Assembly (NCBI GenBank): GCA_030248135.1
Contig: JASANC010000025.1
Location: 1-11,672, forward strand
DNA from: Theristus sp. LFF4_11
Lineage: Eukaryota; Nematoda; Chromadorea; Monhysterida; Xyalidae
DNA: 11,672 bases
Direction of reading: 5' to 3'
Position numbers and translations under genes: made by a program. Positions within the stretch are counted from its first letter, which is position 1; every line of letters begins with the position of its first letter. The notes under the pieces are model-generated. The model searched no databases, had not been told where the DNA came from, and saw nothing but the letters and a program-made list of their open reading frames with translations. Positions 8,654 to 11,672 of the stretch are shown here, in pieces.

Positions 8654-11650
8654 GTTGGTTTCGTCAATAAGTTTCTTTTATGCTTCCATTCGGTGATTGG
8701 TCAGAATGTTGCAATAACAGACCCGCGCAATGCAGTGAGCTAGTGGAAGGCGGCGGAATCAAAACCAGTTCAGATTTAGGTTTGATTTGATTTGCAAGCT
8801 CTGCCGATTGGCAATATAATGGTTTTTTGAAACCTAAACTGATGGTTTTTTGCTGCGATCTGATGTAAGAATACTATTAAAGTTGCTGTTACGCTGTAGT
8901 TGCTAGTTGCTGCTACTATTATACAATAGTTGACTAAACGTGCAGAGATTGACGCGTGTGACCACTAAAGTGGCTTTGGGCTACTAAAACCGCGTTCACG
9001 GGCACGTATAATACACGTTTAAACGAGTTCCTTAGTAGTCAATTTGCAAACAAAATTAGTACCTAGCAATGTTTCAGTATACCGTAGTTCTTGCTTGGTT
9101 GCTGTAAAAACCGTTCAAAAGCTAGCTCTGCCATTTCAATAGCAATCATTTTTTCACACGGACAAACTTTCAAGAGCCAATGCACTATCGAATTTACGTG
9201 TCGACCAGTGCGGACGCGAAGCCAGTCGCTGAGGTTCACGAATGGATTCACGACCATGCTGGTGACTATTTGAAGCGGAGGTCTGTTTTTTTCACTCTGT
9301 TTTTATCTGTTGCCTATCTCAAAATAAATGTACAGTCTAACTCAATAACATATCCAACTGGCTGATTGGTTGGTGTAAGTGATGCATGCATTCTATGCAA
9401 ACCAAACTTTGACGCTCCACAGCAATGCAACCTGTTGTACACAGAATGCATTGCATCACCAACCAACCAATCAGCTATGGCCTATTTTTTTAAACGTGTC
9501 CCACTGAAATGACGTCATGTGCCACAAAACATGCGCTTGTCGTTCACAGCAAACCAGACTATCCGTTTAGCCGATTTCTTCCCGTAAACAAATGGTGAAT
9601 GTCGAATCAGTCACACCAAACTGAAATTTTAGTGCCTGTACTTTGACAAACGGGCGTTTTTAAATAAAATGATGTCACGTTAGTCCAGACACGTTTGAAT
9701 AAATCCACAATAGTACAATATGTTATTGTGTTAAGTGCTTGCATTGTCTGCAATTCGTTTTTACAGAAACGACGACATGCTAGAAGAAGGCGCTGAAAAA
9801 ATAACAATCGTTGTGAAATTACCGCTGGAAAAGGAGCGCGCGACAAACAACAAAGACTGGAAGTTCGTCGGAATTATCAGTGAAGAACATTGGGTATGTA
9901 TGATTCATTGAATTCATTTAAACATTTTTTGTTTTGTTATTCACGGAATAGCACAAGTCTATTTTCTTTTCATTCATCCCTCTTTTATTGGTTCTTTTGC
10001 AATATGCTGTTTTCTGCTTAATGTTTTAAAAGCATTTCATTTTGCACAATCTTTTTGTTTTTTTCTTATTTTATTTGAATTTGCACTCACCCTCACAGTG
10101 ATTTTCATTACTTTAGTTGCAAGCAATTGATGCAAAAGGCAACAATAATCGAAGGAAGCCAAGAACACCGGTACGGTCCTGGATCTGGTGACTCACTGTT
10201 TTTATTCTTCTTTCGTTTATGATTATGGTATTGCACACTTTTACCGTTTTGAAGAACTTTTGTTGGTTTTAGCATCACGAGACCCGTCAGTGTGACGCTG
10301 AGAAGACGTTGCTTCTAAAATTTGCTACTAAAGTTGCTAAAAAAGCGAACTCATTAGTAATTACGATTTACTAATAAATGACACGTGCGGTTAATTTAGC
10401 AGCAACTTTTTCTTATTTCAGAGAAATAAATAGCTACACTGGTGGCAACGTTTTCTCAGTGAAAACAAGATGAATGCGTTTTTCAGCAATATTTGTCCGC
10501 AGTCCGCATAGACGACCTGAACGCCCCGCAACCGTTCTGCTGCATTCGCGACCCGCACCGTCAGCAGTACGGTCTGGTCGGCACTTGGTACGGTGTGCGA
10601 GCGGGACCAATTGAAGTGTTGGACGCTAAAACGTTGCTAGTGCCCGATTTCTCTTTCCAAGGCTCAAAACCACCAGGTTGGTTTTGTTTCCTTTTTCCAT
10701 CCAAAGGTTTTGCTGATTTGTTCCAAAAAATCCATTTGTTTTTTTTTCAGACGGCTGGTTTTTCACTGGTCGCGGGCGCGTCAGTCACAGAACGGGTAAA
10801 AAGGCGTTCATTGAAGACCGCGATTCAAAAGCTTTGTGAGTCAAATTAGAAGTGCTATTGCATTAGTCCTGTTTTACTAAATCTGTTTCAATAGTCCTCT
10901 GTCAGTATGGTCCTCATTTAGTAGTCATGCTTTAGCAGACCTGTTTCAGTAGCTCGGTTTTGAAAGTTCTGTTTAATAGTCCTGTTTCAATAGTCCACTT
11001 TCAGTAGTCCTGTTTAGTGGTTCTACTTTAGTAGTCTTTTTTCAGGAGTACTGTTTTAGTAGTCCTGTTTTTAATGGTCCAGTTTCAATAGTTTTTAATG
11101 GATATGTTTTAGTAGTCCTCTTTTGGTGAGCCTGCTTTAGCAGTCCTGTTTTAATGGATCCATCTGTTTTTAACGGTCTTCTTTCAGTGGTCTTCTTTTA
11201 GTGGTCTCGCTGCAGCAGACCTGTTCCAGTTGTCCTGTTTAGTAGTCCTGCATTAGTGGTCCTGTTTTAGTACTCCTGTTTTAGTAGTCCCGTATTAATG
11301 TATTTGTTTCAGTAGTCCTGTTTCAGTAGTCCTGTTTCAGAAGCCTGCTTTAGTAGTCCTGCTGTTACGCCGTCGGCGTCAACTTCGGCCATGTCACGTT
11401 CAACGTCAACCAGCAAGTGCCGCCGTTCATACCGCCCGTTCGAGACGGCCCACCAAAAGTATACATGTTTTCTTTTTTTTTCTTTTTCCCAAAATATATT
11501 GTCTTTGTATATCTTTTGGTTCTCTGCTACTCAATGCGTTTGTAGTCGGGCGTCGAAAAAGAGAAACCCAATTTCATGCTTGAAACGGACACTCATAATG
11601 GCCCCAAGAGCTCAGTTGTACTTCTCCTGGGACACGGTACCGACACTTGA
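8206..11650 (+). CDS. Gene B: paralogous secreted DM13 protein, second domain interrupted
   Basis: Exons supported: 8206-8254, 8501-8653, 9175-9280, 9767-9893, 10117-10170 (weak), 10487-10676, 10751-10835; then, beyond a minisatellite, 11357-11458 and 11546-11650 (TGA 11648-11650). Intron phases 1,1,2,0,0,1,2 and a last phase 0 equal those of gene A, so this is a tandem duplicate. Seen: a signal peptide (residues 1-24), a divergent DM13 domain (about 27-145) and the first half of a second DM13 domain with YGLVGTWYGV, AKTLLVPDFSFQG and PPDGWFFTGRG. The exon 7 donor (GTGAGT, phase 2) does not join in frame to the conserved reading of the next exon (CCYAVGVNFGHVTFNV, phase 0), and about 38 residues containing the LP strand are absent. 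The gene could be a decaying paralogue, could use an unseen exon, or could be misassembled. The family assignment is firm; whether the protein is functional is open. Confidence 0.72.
8761..8850. repeat. Fold-back sequence in intron 2 of gene B
   Basis: AAAACCAGTTCAGATTTAGG (8761) is an imperfect inverted copy of CCTAAACTGATGGTTTTT (to 8850), with about 45 bases between the arms. It may be a small MITE; no target duplication was identified. Confidence 0.5.
9175..10170 (+). other. Gene B exons 3-5: rest of divergent DM13 domain 1 and linker
   Basis: Exon 3 (9175-9280) follows an unusual TTTCAAG acceptor and encodes PMHYRIYVSTSADAKP, then VHEWIHDHAGDYLKR; its phase 2 donor is GTCTGT. Exon 4 (9767-9893, after TTTTTACAG) encodes NDDMLEEGAEKITIVVKLP and DWKFVGIISEEHW, the LP strand and last strand of DM13, and ends at GTATGT in phase 0. 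No cysteine occurs at the family's conserved position. Exon 5 (10117-10170) is tentative: 18 codons, LQAIDAKGNNNRRKPRTP, between TTTAG and GTACGG in phase 0. It is accepted because gene A also has a small basic phase 0 exon here. Confidence 0.68.
9359..9476. mobile_element. 118-bp fold-back (MITE-like) element in intron 3 of gene B
   Basis: The left arm, GGCTGATTGGTTGGTG, then GTGATGCATGCATTCT, is inverted at the right as AGAATGCATTGCATCAC followed by CCAACCAATCAGC. The arms are about 36 bp, separated by about 42 bp. No coding potential. The flanks do not show an unambiguous target duplication. Confidence 0.75.
10331..10408. repeat. Nested inverted repeats in intron 5 of gene B
   Basis: Outer arms AAGTTGCT (10331) and AGCAACTT (10401) enclose inner arms ATTAGTAA (10353) and TTACTAAT (10368). 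The motif AAAGTTGCT also occurs in intron 2 of gene B near 8879. It could be a small fold-back element. Confidence 0.5.
10487..10835 (+). other. Gene B exons 6-7: first half of DM13 domain 2
   Basis: Exon 6 (10487-10676, after TTTTTCAG) encodes QYLSAVRIDDLNAPQPF, two cysteines in FCCIRD, YGLVGTWYGV and LDAKTLLVPDFSFQGSKPP. Exon 7 (10751-10835) completes Asp to give DGWFFTGRGRVSHRTGKKAF and ends EDRDSKA at the strong phase 2 donor GTGAGT. Both exon borders fall at the same domain positions as in gene A. Reading past the donor meets an immediate stop (TGA at 10837). Confidence 0.8.
10858..11356 (+). repeat. TAGTCCTGTTTCAG minisatellite that interrupts gene B
   Basis: About 500 bases of degenerate 11-14 base units around TAGTCCTGTTTCAG, some 30-35 in all. 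The most regular copies are at 11309-11342. Many units end TTTCAG or TTTTAG, the nematode acceptor motif. The array begins about 20 bases after the exon 7 donor and runs into exon 8, where the final unit TAGTCCTG is directly followed by CTGTTACGCC, the codons around the conserved DM13 cysteine. Stops occur in all forward frames, so it cannot be coding. Confidence 0.88.
11357..11650 (+). other. Gene B exons 8-9: truncated DM13 end and C-terminus
   Basis: Exon 8 (11357-11458) reads CCYAVGVNFGHVTFNVNQQ and the Pro-rich PPFIPPVRDGPPK, matching CYAFGIDFGS and the Pro-rich linker of gene A. It starts straight out of the minisatellite: the reading frame has TAG immediately upstream (11354-11356), so it can begin no earlier than 11357, and the preceding DM13 strand is missing. 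The donor GTATAC is phase 0, as in gene A. Exon 9 (11546-11650, after TTTGTAG) encodes a 34-residue tail beginning SGVEKEKPNF and ending at TGA. That tail does not resemble the gene A tail. Confidence 0.6.
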
Positions 11651-11672
11651 CCAATTTTGAATTGCCGCGTTA

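Noticed and set aside
8654..8662. Ending exon 2 of gene B at 8662 to keep SWF
   Set aside because: The phase also fits, but the donor GTCAAT is poor. GTTGGT at 8654 matches the homologous donor of exon 6 and gives the same border as gene A. It is not fully excluded.

Overview
This looks like nematode nuclear DNA. It is AT-rich, with small exons split by introns that mostly end in the nematode-type acceptor TTTCAG, and it carries many small fold-back repeats. The exact taxon cannot be read from the window. None of the long open frames is a gene by itself; the coding content appears only when short exons are joined across phase-compatible splice sites. Done this way, the window contains two tandem, same-strand genes for secreted proteins with DM13-type domains (the Skeletor-like family).

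Gene A (987-6644, + strand) has nine exons. It encodes a protein of about 330 residues with a signal peptide, a divergent first DM13 domain, a well-conserved second DM13 domain, a proline-rich linker and a short tail with two cysteines. Its second intron (1313-4578) is about 3.3 kb. It is filled with a fold-back element (1350-1641), a tandem satellite of roughly 150 bp per unit (about 2515-3470), and an 855-bp non-autonomous transposon with long terminal inverted repeats and an apparent TA target duplication (3525-4379). A second copy of that transposon's right end lies at 1-165.

After gene A come a small TA-flanked inverted-repeat element inside its probable 3' UTR (6798-6946), three AATAAA signals (6974-7026) and about 1.2 kb with no recognisable gene.

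Gene B (8206-11650, + strand) is a paralogue with the same plan: signal peptide and two DM13 domains. Its intron phases match gene A at every comparable junction (1,1,2,0,0,1,2, and 0 for the last). Its second DM13 domain is broken. The exon that should hold the central strand of the domain has lost its first part, and in its place lies a roughly 500-bp minisatellite (about 10858-11356) that runs right up to the conserved Cys codon. The first part of gene B is intact. The locus is either a decaying paralogue, a gene with a remodelled C-terminus, or an assembly error in the repeat.

The two proteins are probably extracellular or matrix-associated. DM13 domains are proposed to act in redox or electron transfer through one conserved cysteine. 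The second domain of gene A keeps it, and the first domain of both genes lacks it.
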